Assembly (NCBI GenBank): GCA_007258455.2
Contig: VDFB02193867.1
Coordinates: 524,315,692 to 524,379,691, forward strand
Length of the DNA: 64,000 bases
Direction of reading: 5' to 3'
Source: Sequoia sempervirens
Taxonomy: Eukaryota; Streptophyta; Pinopsida; Cupressales; Cupressaceae
Position numbers and translations under genes: made by a program
The notes under the pieces: generated by a model
Told to the model about the DNA's origin: nothing
Databases searched by the model: none
Seen by the model: only the letters and a program-made list of their open reading frames with translations
Part shown: in pieces, positions 9,987 through 20,453 of the stretch
Position numbering within the stretch: the stretch's first letter is position 1
How the letters are laid out: every line of letters starts with the position of its first letter

Positions 9987-12721
9987 GAATATGGGAGATT
10001 AATCTCTTAATTCTTTGGATTGATCTTTACTTCATGCACAAAAGAGAAAAAATTTAGGATATCTTGAGGATCAAAAAGTGATATGATGATGATGCAAGAG
10101 ATGGATGATGTGGATGTTTTGATCTTTTGATAAATCTTGAGGGGAATGCTAGACTTTTGGGACTTTCGGATATGTTTTGAATTTTGATTTTTGATTATTT
10201 GGATTTCCCTTGATTTGATTGATTTTGGTTTGCTTTGATTGAAAAAATAGACCCTAAGATGTTGGTTGATTATTTAAGGGGTAAATTTTCTTAAAGGATG
10301 ATAATTTGAATATGTGTAGGGAGAAGGATGCATCTACCCACACCTATTCAAACAAGATGATAATTTAGCCAAGCATATGAAGAAGGATGCATCTACATAT
10401 ACCTAGCTAAACAAGATGGTTTGATAAATTTGACTAATTATATGCAGAAGGATGCATCTACACATACCTAGCTAGAAATGATTTGATAAAGACTTCAAGG
10501 ATTTTATCTCAAGGACTTGATGATTTTGATTTTTTCCAAAAAGCCTAGCATGAAGGATAATTTCAAGATTTCCCAAAAGATGATGGCGAGATGATTTTTT
10601 TGTTTGATGTTTGAAGGATGGATGAGAAAAGATTTTGATTTCTTTTGATCTTAAGATGAACCTAAAAAAGACACTTTGTTTACCTAAACCTCGGTATTTA
10701 AGAGCATGCAATGCTTCTATAGACCTTTATAAACAAGAAGTGGTTCAATTTTAGCATACATTTATGGATTTTGAATCAAGGACTTTCATTTTGGGATTTG
10801 AATTCTTGTAAATCATGAGGTTTCAACACATGTGAGAGTTCATTTTGTTTATCTTTTCTTACTGGCATTATTTTACCTCAAACACTTCTTTGATTAGTTT
10901 TCCAAACTAGATGTCCAATACATGTCTTAATTTCTTTGAATCCCACGAAGTATGTTATGTGGAAATTTGATGAATTCAAGGCAAGGTTTACCTATTGTTT
11001 AACTTTAGTAGAAAAATTGAGAGATAATTGAAGTGTTTAGAAACCTCTAAGGATAGAATCCCAAGGGCAAGCAATAACATATGGATTGGGTCAATTGTAT
11101 TTGTCTCCTAAAGGGTTTAAATTTTGATGATGATGTTTAAGTGTTTGTTTCCAAGATGTTTTCAAATAATAAAAGCATTTTGTAACCAAGAATATGTACA
11201 ACCCTATGGATATGGAAGACAATATTTGTTGAGTCCCCACTTGGAAAAGTCCAACTACACTTATCTTTAGCAAATGGTTAGATGCTTGACCCCACTAGCT
11301 CCCCTCCATGATACTCACTTATATAGGGTAGCCAAGCATCAACACCCATGAAACTTCCAAGGCATGCTTTCCATTTCTACTAAAAGACCGTAAAAGTGTA
11401 GGGCAGCTTCAGAACAACCGTTCTTGCACCAAAAAATAGATCAAGGATTTTGGAAATTCTAAAACATGGGTTTTAATTAGGACTTTCCATTAATGGAGAT
11501 TAACCTATACGGTGAGAGTCCCTTTTTAGATCCATCTCATCGGAGCCAACTGCACGATATTGGTGTTTATTCCAATACCCACATTTATATCCCGGTTGGA
11601 AATACTCTTGGCTTTAGAGTGTTACCGGTTGAGTCATTCCCTTGGGTGAGTACTTTTTCCCTAAGGCAAGCCCTCTAAGATAAACAAAAGCGAGTAAAGA
11701 CAATATCTGTAACTCGATCAATCTTTGTTTGCAACACAAAGAGAGAGAATGTACACAATAATTCTCTACTCACACTTGCACAATGTTTTGTTCAATTTTT
11801 AAAACCCAAAATGAAGTGTGGAGGTGATTGCTTTATCTCAACCTACAATCACAAAAAATGCCTTTTGATTCTCAAGATTGCTATAAAGCGTGAGAGAAGC
11901 ACATACATCCTTTTTCAATGAAGTTAGTTTAAGTAAGCCATCACGAATACAAAGTTGCACTTTTTCATTTTAGAGCTACAAAGCAATTGTGAGTTCTTTT
12001 TAAAGCACCATAGAACAAATGAGAGTTATTTTGTTCAATTGTTAAACAAAAAATAAACTGTAGTAAGTTGTAGTCCTAATGTTCATTTTAAGCCTTTGCA
12101 AAAAAGTTGAAAAGGTTATTTTTAAAAGCCCAAACGAAATTAGTATCCTAAGAAAGAAGAAATAACAATTTCCTAAGAGTGTTAAATAAACACTAAAGTG
12201 TTTAAAAACACTTTGATTTTGTGAAATACCATCATCATGGTTCTCCTTCTTTTGTTTTTAATTGATCCAACCTTCAAGTAAGAAAATCAGTCAAATTTTG
12301 TAAAACACAGAGGTTAAAATGCAGAAAATAGAAGATAAACTTATCATTTGACAAAAGGCACATGCTAAAATGAAATTCCAACTTTTTACTCCCTATCAGT
12401 GGTGCAACCCATGACTGTCATAGTTTGATTCCTCCAACAATGTCGTATAGTGCTACTTACCAGTCAGTGATGCTCTATATATGAACTAGTGAGCCCAAAT
12501 GCGTCGCACTTTTCACTAGCGTTGCTGTTTAAATTTCAAATTCAAAAATCTTAGGTGGGAAAGCTAAAGCGTCACAGTTTGGAATTTTTAGTGGTGCTAT
12601 ATGGCGATGGTGGAGAGTCAATGGTGCTATATGGTGATGCTGAGCTTCCAGTGTTGGAATTTTCTTGTGTACAATATAGAAACACAATTTTTTTAGAAAA
12701 ATGTGATTAAAAACAAGATTA
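9987..12721 (-). other. Element A 5' leader, non-coding
   Basis: 2.7 kb between the PBS and Gag, without a supported gene. Parts align by eye with the leader of element B in the opposite orientation: the GGAGGGGAGCTAGTG block (near 11,303-11,317 here, 21,590 in B), a 'first base after CCAAGTGGGGA' block, and a CTTCTCTCAC...GAGAAT block near 11,860-11,900. A TATA-like CTATATAAG lies at about 11,318-11,326 on the minus strand. Near the PBS two copies of a 30-base unit containing CACCATATAGC or CGCCATATAGC occur (12,591-12,650). A short tandem repeat is listed separately. Confidence 0.6.
10310..10480. repeat. Tandem repeat in element A leader, ~60-66 bp unit, about 3 copies
   Basis: The block AGAAGGATGCATCTAC recurs at about 10,322, 10,380 and 10,446. 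Each copy is followed by a CATACCTAGCTA-like string and a GATGATAATTT or GATGGTTTGAT string. The unit is about 60-66 bp. It is not coding and was not seen in the leader of element B. Confidence 0.7.
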
Positions 12722-12740
12722 TCCCCTCCCTTTAGTGCCA
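12722..12740 (-). promoter_or_regulatory. Element A primer-binding site
   Basis: On the minus strand TTGGCACTAAAGGGAGGGG starts four bases after the LTR end (TTCACA). It resembles the PBS of element B (TGGCACTAGAAGGATGG) and of element F (TGGCGCTAGAAGGAGGG) in both position and sequence. The three-way match is the evidence. I did not identify the tRNA with certainty. Confidence 0.8.
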
Positions 12741-12744
12741 AATA

Positions 12745-14022
12745 TGTGAACCCCAATCCTAATACTTGGAAAACAATAAGAAGAAACACATTAGATGATG
12801 AAATGCAATCAAGAACAAGGATTCCCCATGAAATCCATTTACAAAGCTTAAATTAGGAAAAGAGATGAAGAACACAATAAGAAAACAATGAAATAGAGAT
12901 TGAATCTTAATTAAACTAGCAAACTCATGATCCCATGGGGGAATTGGTGCCAATTTGATGTGAAAATTGGCCCTTTCCCAATTCCTATGATGCAAGCTTG
13001 ATGAATGTTGATGAATGATCCACTTTGATGAAGGATGGTGAGTGCTCCAATGGAAAAATCTGCATAACCTAGCTAAGATTCAACGCTAATGGATGGAATT
13101 TGCTAAATATTTGAGCATAGTAAGTTTACTCAAATTGTGGATGATGAAATGAGGAATGAAGCCTCTTATTTATAGAATTCCAAGATGGATGAATGTCCAA
13201 AATAGAGCAATGTGGGACTAACATTCATCTAATGGAAAGATGCCAATTTTGAACCTATGAGTGGATGGAGGATGTGCAAGTTTTGAGGATTGTGCCAATA
13301 AATGCCTATTTTTGAAATTTGAATTTGTTGAAATGACATGCAAGAGGGAAGAAAGAATGCATTAAATGCCACTTGGCTCAAGGAAAAGGACATGTAAGAG
13401 AGAGTAAATTCCTTGTTCAATATACATGTCAACTTTGATTTTGAATTCAAACTTGGAGAATATTCCCAAAAGATGCCTTGTTGAGGAAAGTAGAGATTTA
13501 ATAAATCAATTAAATCTATTTTCATGTGCAAGTGGTAAAAGCTGGATGATGGGACATGAGAGGAGATTAAATTAATCAAAGTTAATTAATTTAATGAAGG
13601 GGGTTAAATGATGTGACCTATTTGACTTAAATTTTTGCATTTACTTAAATCAAATATGAGAAGAATGTGATAAGGGATTAATTAAATAAAGATTTTTATT
13701 TATTTAATTAAAAGAGATGATTGTTATATTAAGCTAAATAAGGCTTTAATTTATTTAATTTAATAGATAGAGTTTAGAGATTTAATCAAATAAAATAAAT
13801 TATTTAATTAAATAGGATAATTAGATCAAGGTGATTAATTTAATTATCGAGAAGAGGTGACTTAATTAGATAACTGGTTTATTTAAGAGAGGAATATTGA
13901 TGAATTTAATCAAATAGGGGTATTTGATTAAATGGTTAGACCGAAGGATGATTCAGGATGAAATGATGTTAGCGGTCGGGATTAGATGCACAATGTCAAT
14001 CGGTACATTTTATGTGTCTACA
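12745..14022 (-). repeat. Element A 5' LTR (1,278 bp)
   Basis: The minus-strand LTR starts TGTAGACACATAAAATG at 14,022 and ends GGGGTTCACA at 12,745. It is AT-rich, with many TTTAATTAAAT-like strings. A TATA box (TCTATAAATAAGAG) lies on the minus strand near 13,165-13,178. The LTRs of B and E start with nearly the same bases and have similar lengths (1.28-1.40 kb). The PBS follows directly. The partner 3' LTR is not in the window. Confidence 0.85.
13164..13178 (-). promoter_or_regulatory. TATA box of element A LTR
   Basis: TCTATAAATAAGAG on the minus strand, inside the LTR and about 420 bases before its 3' end. This position and orientation suit transcription of element A. Element B's LTR has CCTATAAATAGG at a comparable place (17,680). 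Confidence 0.6.
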
Positions 14023-14790
14023 TAATCAAATGAAGATAGTGAAATATATTTTTACTATACCAAAGAGTTGTTCCAAAATTTGAAGTTGGACTTAATTACG
14101 TTCTTGGTGCATAGGAAACAAAAACCTTTCACAAGGAAATAATTGATAGGCAACAGTGTGTTTTCCAACCCTACAAAGAATGTGTTTTTTTTTTTGCAAT
14201 CAAATGAAGATAGTGAAATGCCATTTTTATTGTACCAAAGATTTGTTCCAAAATTTTGAAGGTGGACTTCATTTGATTCTTTGTGTTTAGGAAACAATAA
14301 CCTTTCACAAGGAAATAAAAGACATGGGATAGTATATTTTCCAACACTACAAATAATGTTAGCATTTTTTTGTTGCAATAAGATGAAGATTGTGAAATGC
14401 CATTTTTACTATACCAAAGAGTTTTTCTAAAGTTTGAAGGTGGACTTCAGTACATTCTTGGTGCATAGGAAACAAAAAAAAATTCACATGGAAAGAACTG
14501 ACAAGGGAGAGTGTGTTTTCCAACACTACAAATAATGTGAGTATTTTTTTGTTGCAATTAGATGAAGATCTAGTGAAATTCCATATTTACTATACCAAAG
14601 ATTTTTTCCAAAATTTGAAGGTGGACTTCATGATTACATTCTTGGTGTGTAGAAAACAAAAAACAAATCACACGAAAATAACAGACAGGGAACAATTTGT
14701 TTCCCAACACTGCAAATAATGTGAGCATTTTTTTGTTGCAATCACATGAATATAGTGAAATGCAATTTTTACTATTAAAAATAACATTTG
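14023..14790. repeat. Satellite-like tandem array, ~173-184 bp unit, about 4.3 copies
   Basis: Units begin with GAAGATAGTGAAAT or close variants at 14,032, 14,205, 14,385, 14,564 and 14,748, giving steps of 173, 180, 179 and 184 bases. Each unit also carries TACTATACCAAAG, GAAGGTGGACTTC, a TTCTTGGTGCATAGGAAACAA-like string and an AACACTACAAATAATGTGAG-like string. The short open frames here are by-products. Element A's LTR ends exactly where the array starts, so A inserted in or at the edge of it. Confidence 0.9.
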
Positions 14791-15201
14791 AGACGATTAT
14801 TCATTTGAAAGTAGCCATGATGAGAAAAATAAGTTTCCCACATATATACATACACGTAACATTTATTTTTATACTCTATTGAATACCATGTATGCAATAA
14901 GTCTATTCAATACCATTGATTGGTATATTAAAAATTGTTGAGTTCAAACAATTTAAATGTCAAATTTTCTCTTTGATTTATAAGAAAGATACCATAAACA
15001 ATAAGACTTTAGGTGGCATTGCCTACTGATATATTTGATATTAAAATAATTTTAATGCACATAATATATACATAGCCAAATGATGCACTAATTGACTTAT
15101 TATATCGACCTTCCCATCCTCCACATCATCATGTGTTTCATTGATACCCTCATCATCCATAGGGTCTCCCTCTGCACCCTCTTCCTCTTCATTATGGACT
15201 G
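14791..15201. other. Spacer with no recognised feature
   Basis: AT-rich. Near 15,060-15,195 the minus strand has a short open stretch that would be very acidic (HNEEEEGAEGDP, THDDVEDGK). It lacks a start and any domain, and I do not call it a gene. Confidence 0.5.
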
Positions 15202-15724
15202 TGTTATAAGTGTGATATGTTAGTGTAGGTTTTCATATTCTTAGTGGGTTAATTTATTTTTCCTTAGTCCTAGGTTTTTCCTACACCTAATTAAGCTTTC
15301 TTAAGATAATAAAGTGTGTTTATTACTAGCATATAAGTGTGTGGTGTCCCCTTCCTTAAAGGGTGGAACCACTTTCCACTTTTGGAGGATCCCCCACTTT
15401 TGGTGGTCCATCTCAATTTTTTGTGGTTGATTCCTATTGACCTTGGATTTTCCACCTACCTCATCTCCTAAGATCTATATAAGCTCACTACCTAGCTTGT
15501 ATTTGCATCTTCATGCATTGATACTCTTGCATACTCTTGCATTATTGGATGCATCTTTTTTAATATATTTTCAGCTTGGAAGCTCTTAATGCAATATTGT
15601 ATCATTGATATTGAATAATCTCTCAAAGTCCTGTATTGCATTCTTATGTTTTTCCAGTTTATGTAACTTCTATTTTCACTTAAAATGTTCCTTGGGTTAT
15701 TCAATCTATTTCATATTTATAACA
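15202..15724 (+). repeat. Ty1/copia-type 5' LTR (523 bp)
   Basis: The LTR begins TGTTATAAGTGTG and ends ATTTATAACA, giving perfect 8-base inverted ends (TGTTATAA/TTATAACA). A TATA box (CTATATAAGC, 15,476-15,485) sits about 250 bases before the end. The PBS TGGTTTCAGA follows with no gap, as in copia elements. No second copy was found in the window, because element B truncates the interior at 16,919. Confidence 0.8.
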
Positions 15725-15740
15725 TGGTTTCAGATATTTT
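15725..15740 (+). promoter_or_regulatory. Copia primer-binding site
   Basis: TGGTTTCAGATATTTT directly abuts the LTR. It differs from the standard plant initiator-Met PBS (TGGTATCAGAGC) at few positions, consistent with age. Confidence 0.7.
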
Positions 15741-16918
15741 GTTTTGATAAATCTAAGTTCATAGGTTTCTGATTGAGAGATTCAGGTTTTCATGTAAATA
15801 TCTTGTAAATTCCCATATCCTCTTCTCTTGTGCTTTAAACAATCTGGAGAATTAGAAAGGATTTGAAAAGATCTAATAACCTCTTCATATTGCATATGTG
15901 TTTTGCAAGATCCAGGTGATTGCAACATTTCTAGTTATATTGGTAGCTTATTTTACTATTCCAATGTATCCATAAGGTTCGAGAATGTCAGATTTAGCTT
16001 TTATTTCATCCAAATCAAATCAGAAGTACACTATTTTTTCTAGAAAATCTCTTTTCTTGTAGGCTAAATTCAACCAGTTTTTCAAAAATTCATAACTTTG
16101 GATTCAAGCATTGGATTTTAACAAAAAAGACATCGTCAAAAAGATGAAGATGAGAACTTTCCATCCATAGAGGTATTGAAGAGATTTTTTGCCATTTTGT
16201 ACCATATATTTTAGGTTGAAGCTATCTTGTGCTAATTTCTTCAACATTCCATAACTTTAGCCCTATCACTCCAATTTTTGGAAATGAATAGGCATTGGAA
16301 AGCTCTTAAAGAGAACGGCTAATTTTTTGATACCTTTTCTCAAGTTCATTTTGAATTAGAAATTGTAATTTTGGCTATTTTGAGCCTATTGAATTTGTTG
16401 TATCTTCGAAAAGGCTCTGTAAACACACTTAATTCTAAAGTGCCAACCTTATAATATTTGGGGGGCGATATTTACTACTATTGAAAAGGGTGGGAGTGTA
16501 GTGGTGTTCTTTTTGGTGTTCATTTGTAATCATTTGAGGGTTGTATCATTTTTTTTTACTCATCCTTCTATGATAGTTTTGACTAGGGATAATTATGAGC
16601 CATGGTGAAAAGGAATCATAACACATTGTAGGTGGCTTAATATTTCTCCTCATATTTATGGACTTATTCTTGAGCTAGAAAAACATATAAGAATAATGTT
16701 TGGGGTAATAAGAATGGTCATATCATAGGATTAATTGGTTCTACTTTCAATGCAAGCATATTCATAGAGACCTACCATAAGATCTTATCAAACATGTCAT
16801 GCCCATGCACAATTTGGACCAAAGTTTGGGAATTTTTGGAGATCCACACAAGCCTCCATTCCCAAATGATCCTTCCTTAGATATTCTCATTCCACTTGAT
16901 GATGTAGATAATGTTCCT
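15741..16918 (+). other. Truncated interior of the 15.2 kb copia element
   Basis: The strand after the PBS has no long open frame. A stretch near 16,590-16,690 could be an eroded Gag (an NYEPW-like string), but I cannot support a domain. The interior stops at 16,918, where element B's LTR begins, so B cut this element. The GTTCC before the junction would be one side of B's target duplication. Confidence 0.45.
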
Positions 16919-18320
16919 GTAGACACTAAAAAATGTCCTAAATCATATGATCCACTCAAATAAGGTATACTAACATAATTTCCTCTTGAAACCCATCCTC
17001 TTTTTTCTTAATTAATTAAATTGGCCTAGCTAATTAATTAATTGTGTGATTTGTACCTATTAACCTAATTCATTTAATTAGGTTAATTAACCCCCCTTTC
17101 ATGCTAACACTTCATCCTGTTAAATTAAATCAATCTAACTATTTAATTTAAATCCCTAAATATTCTTATTTAATTAAATAACCTTAAGGTATTTAATTAA
17201 ATATCATTCCACCTTCCCCCTTTCATTAAATCATTTTATTTAATGAATACCATCTAATTATTCTAAATCCCCTAATTGCATAATTAATACTGGTTAATTA
17301 TCAATTAAATCTAATTCCTCCCACTTGCAAGGGAATATTCCTTTCCTCCAAATAGAATATTCCCATGGAATATTCCTTCCCTATTTTACACAATTTAATT
17401 TAGTTTTAATTAACTAAATTATCATTTTCCCTCACCCATAATAATATTCCAAAGAATATTCTCTCAACAAACCTACTTAGCATCTTGAGAAAGTTAACTT
17501 ATGACCTTTTGGACAAGTTGAAAGTGTGTTTGTTTGAACAAATGTTAACCCTTTCAATTAAATCTCATCTTGCATTCTCATCTATTGATAAGAATCCATG
17601 ATCCATGCCTCTAATTTCTTCCATCTTTGACCATTGATTATATTTTTCAATCTCAACCCTTAATTTCTCATTTGCTTTCCTATAAATAGGTCACTATTTG
17701 GAGACAAAGGGATCCATCTTTTAGAGAAAAATTATTCTATTTAAATCACTCACACTCACACTCATATTTAGCACACATTTAGAATTTTTTATTTCATTTT
17801 AATTGCATTAATTAGCTTTAAGCTTCCATTAATGGATTCCATGATCACATAATGCATCCATTTAGCTTGTTTAATTAATTAGGGTTTGGATCTTTTAGGT
17901 TAGAATCTAGTTTGAATTAGCTTAGCATTTGTATATCTTCATCATTTAGCATAAAATCATATTAAACTAGCTTACATCACACTCATTTATACTAAAATTA
18001 TGTTTTCATACACATCTCAAGATCGTTCCATCAATTTTCTTCAATAAAACTAACTGGAACAAACTCATTTATATTCCATAGGATTGGGAAAGGGTCGTCA
18101 TTTCACATTAACATGACAACACTCACACAATGAGAAAAGTTTTGAATGAATTAGAGTAGATATTTAAATTCTTTCGTAGTTTAGAATTCTTAGTTTTGAT
18201 AAATATTTAGTTTAACTTTCATTTGAATGATCCTATTGAGATTCGACATTAGTGGCTTCGTTATGCTTTGATTCTTCATGGACCAAGTGTAATCAGCGCA
18301 TACTAATCTATTCAATCACA
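16919..18320 (+). repeat. Element B 5' LTR (1,402 bp)
   Basis: It starts TGTAGACACTAAAAAATG, close to A's TGTAGACACATAAAATG, and ends TTCAATCACA three bases before the PBS. The middle is AT-rich with TTTAATTAAATA-like strings. A TATA box CCTATAAATAGG lies at 17,679-17,690. Confidence 0.85.
17679..17690 (+). promoter_or_regulatory. TATA box of element B LTR
   Basis: CCTATAAATAGG, about 640 bases before the LTR end and in the sense orientation. It is followed by a leader-like stretch with CACTCACACTCACACTC repeats. Confidence 0.6.
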
Positions 18321-18323
18321 TTC

Positions 18324-18340
18324 TGGCACTAGAAGGATGG
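18324..18340 (+). promoter_or_regulatory. Element B primer-binding site
   Basis: TGGCACTAGAAGGATGG, three bases after the LTR end. It is similar to the PBS of A (TGGCACTAAAGGGAGGG) and F (TGGCGCTAGAAGGAGGG). Confidence 0.8.
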
Positions 18341-18618
18341 AAAAACTAACCAAATTTAATCAATTTCTATCTCAAATCCTATTTTTCTAACTTTTGCAGG
18401 ACACAGTGACGCTCAAAAGAATTTCAGCGACACCTTTGCTGGGTGTCACCATATAGCGATGCTATTGTCATCTGAAACATTGACACTTATTTAATATCTT
18501 GATGTTGATTAAACCAAACAGTAATGCTATTAATTTTTAGAGGTATCAAAATTTGCAAATGACAATGCACCTCAAACAACGATGCTATCATCGTCACTGG
18601 TTTTCCTATAGAGTGACA

Positions 18619-20453
18619 TGTTGTCACTCAATATTATTTGGCATTAATGTCATAACACCAAAAGTTGAGGTATTAGATTGTGCACATGGTGATCTTTTGA
18701 TTCAGTTCTGTTTGCATGAGTTTATATATCCATACTATTCTATTTTGGCATCATCACTTGCACATGGCATATTTCAGTGATTGATGTGTTTTTCAGTTTG
18801 GAATTGATGATAATTATTGATTACTTCTCCACTTGGCATACTTGGTTGGTTCACATCACAGTGGTATTGATTTGGTGATTGCAAATGTAATGTGGGTATC
18901 TTTGTGAGGAAATCTTTGGTAGGTGGAAAAGCTTGTTTTCTCAAGGATAATAATGAAGTGGCAAAAGGTGGCAATGATAATGTTTTATAAAGTCAAAACT
19001 AAAAATTCCTTGCATTGTTGGTGGTAATTTTTTTTGTTTGAATGGGATTTTTTCCCATCAAAATTCACAGATATGAAAAATCATTATGTCGAAATAAAAA
19101 TATTCTATGAAGCTTTGATGAGCATCGGTGTTTGTTTCATTTTTGTTTTACCCTAATCATAGCGATGGCAGAGGTTGTTTCAGGTGTCGGTTGGATGGGC
19201 AAGAAGTTGCAGTAAAGAGAAAATTAGGGAAATGTTTTTGGGCATTCAGTTAAAGATTGATTCATAGCTATGGAAAATAGGGTTTGGTAATTCATTTGCT
19301 GACTGTACAGACAAAATATTATGTGGTAATAATAGTGTTTCCTTTTTAGGTCGAATGGTTGCATTCTCCAAGTTGTTAACAGGTGTTTTCATTCCCTTTT
19401 AATACTTGTTTTTTTCTTAAGTTTTTTTTTAAAAGAAAGGGTTCGGGTTTGTTTTACCTTGTTACAATTTTGTTAAAATAATGGCCACTGTTAAGAGGTT
19501 GGTTTCTTCTATGGTTTGTATTTCCAAGCATGCATAGTTCACTGCATTATTATCTTAATCCTGAATTGGATATGAAGTTTTTCAAGTGTGATTAACACAC
19601 ATTCAGTTTTCATGCATTCGGTTAACATGCTCAATCATTGTGGGTTTGTGTAAATGTAACCCAAATCTGGATCATTTATGGTCAGTTATGAGTAAACCTT
19701 CTTTCATTAAGGTCTACATACAACAGAGCATTGTATTATTAACCCTGGTTCAGATATGATGAAAAAGGCTACAATATGATTACCATTCTGTTATTTGTCA
19801 AGGAAAGACAATTCAGCTATCAAGATGGCAGTTCATTCTATCATTTATCAAAAAATTTAAGAGCAATGTATCTATATATATTCAACATAGTATGAAGCAA
19901 GCGGGTTTTTTTATTATGATATGTGAGATACAAGTGCAAACAGTTTTGTTGATTGTCATTCTTGCATGAAAAATGTAAGATTTTGTAAAAGATGACAGAG
20001 ATTTATTCTTGATAATATTGATTTTTTCTTGAAAGCACTTTAGTGCTTAGTTACTTTCAGACCTCTAATTTTGAAGTGATGGCAAAATAGAGGGTGATTA
20101 TGAAATGAAACAGAGACATATACTCTGTATTTGTTGAAATTTTGACTTATACTGAAGAAATTGTAAGCTAGTGAGGCAAATCATTAGTCTATCAGTGAGA
20201 TAGCACACCTATAACTTTCCAGTGAGGCACTATAATTGTTAAATTGATAAGATAAGGCTAGTGAGGCCAATTTTGAGTGGTTTTCTACCCTAGAGGTTTT
20301 CCACTCAGGAAAATTTCTCTATGTCAAATTTTCTATGATGATTACTTTCTTTATTTAGCAAAATGTTTGAATTATCTTGAAAGTTTGCATTTTAAATCCA
20401 GTTGATTTTGATCACTAATTCACCCCCCTCTCAATGATCACCATACTCTAACA
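18619..20453 (+). mobile_element. Solo LTR of a Ty1/copia (SIRE-like) element, TSD TGACA
   Basis: 1,835 bp starting TGTTGTCACTC and ending CTCTAACA. The five bases on each side are identical (TGACA at 18,614-18,618 and 20,454-20,458). The end carries AATTCACCCCCCTCTCA, a string typical of the 3' end of SIRE/Maximus-type copia LTRs (recalled from family knowledge). No PBS follows. The leader motif of element B resumes instead, so this is a solo LTR left by recombination. The TSD is intact although the surrounding elements are heavily mutated. Confidence 0.75.

Larger units (their letters stand above)
2900..14022 (-). mobile_element. Element A: decayed Ty3/gypsy retrotransposon, Tat-like lineage (5' part)
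   Basis: On the minus strand the order is LTR (14,022-12,745), PBS, a 2.7 kb leader, Gag, protease, G-patch, RT, RNase H and aRH. The sequence then stops being recognisable near 2,900, so integrase and the 3' LTR are missing or lie beyond the window. The second, archaeal-type RNase H and the CX2HX4HX4C knuckle point to the Tat group of Ty3/gypsy (family knowledge). The frames of successive domains differ, so several frameshifts have accumulated, and stops are frequent. Element B on the opposite strand is a second member of the same family. Confidence 0.85.

Noticed and set aside
15050..15200. Acidic open stretch on the minus strand
   Set aside because: About 50 codons, no start, no domain; insufficient for a gene call.
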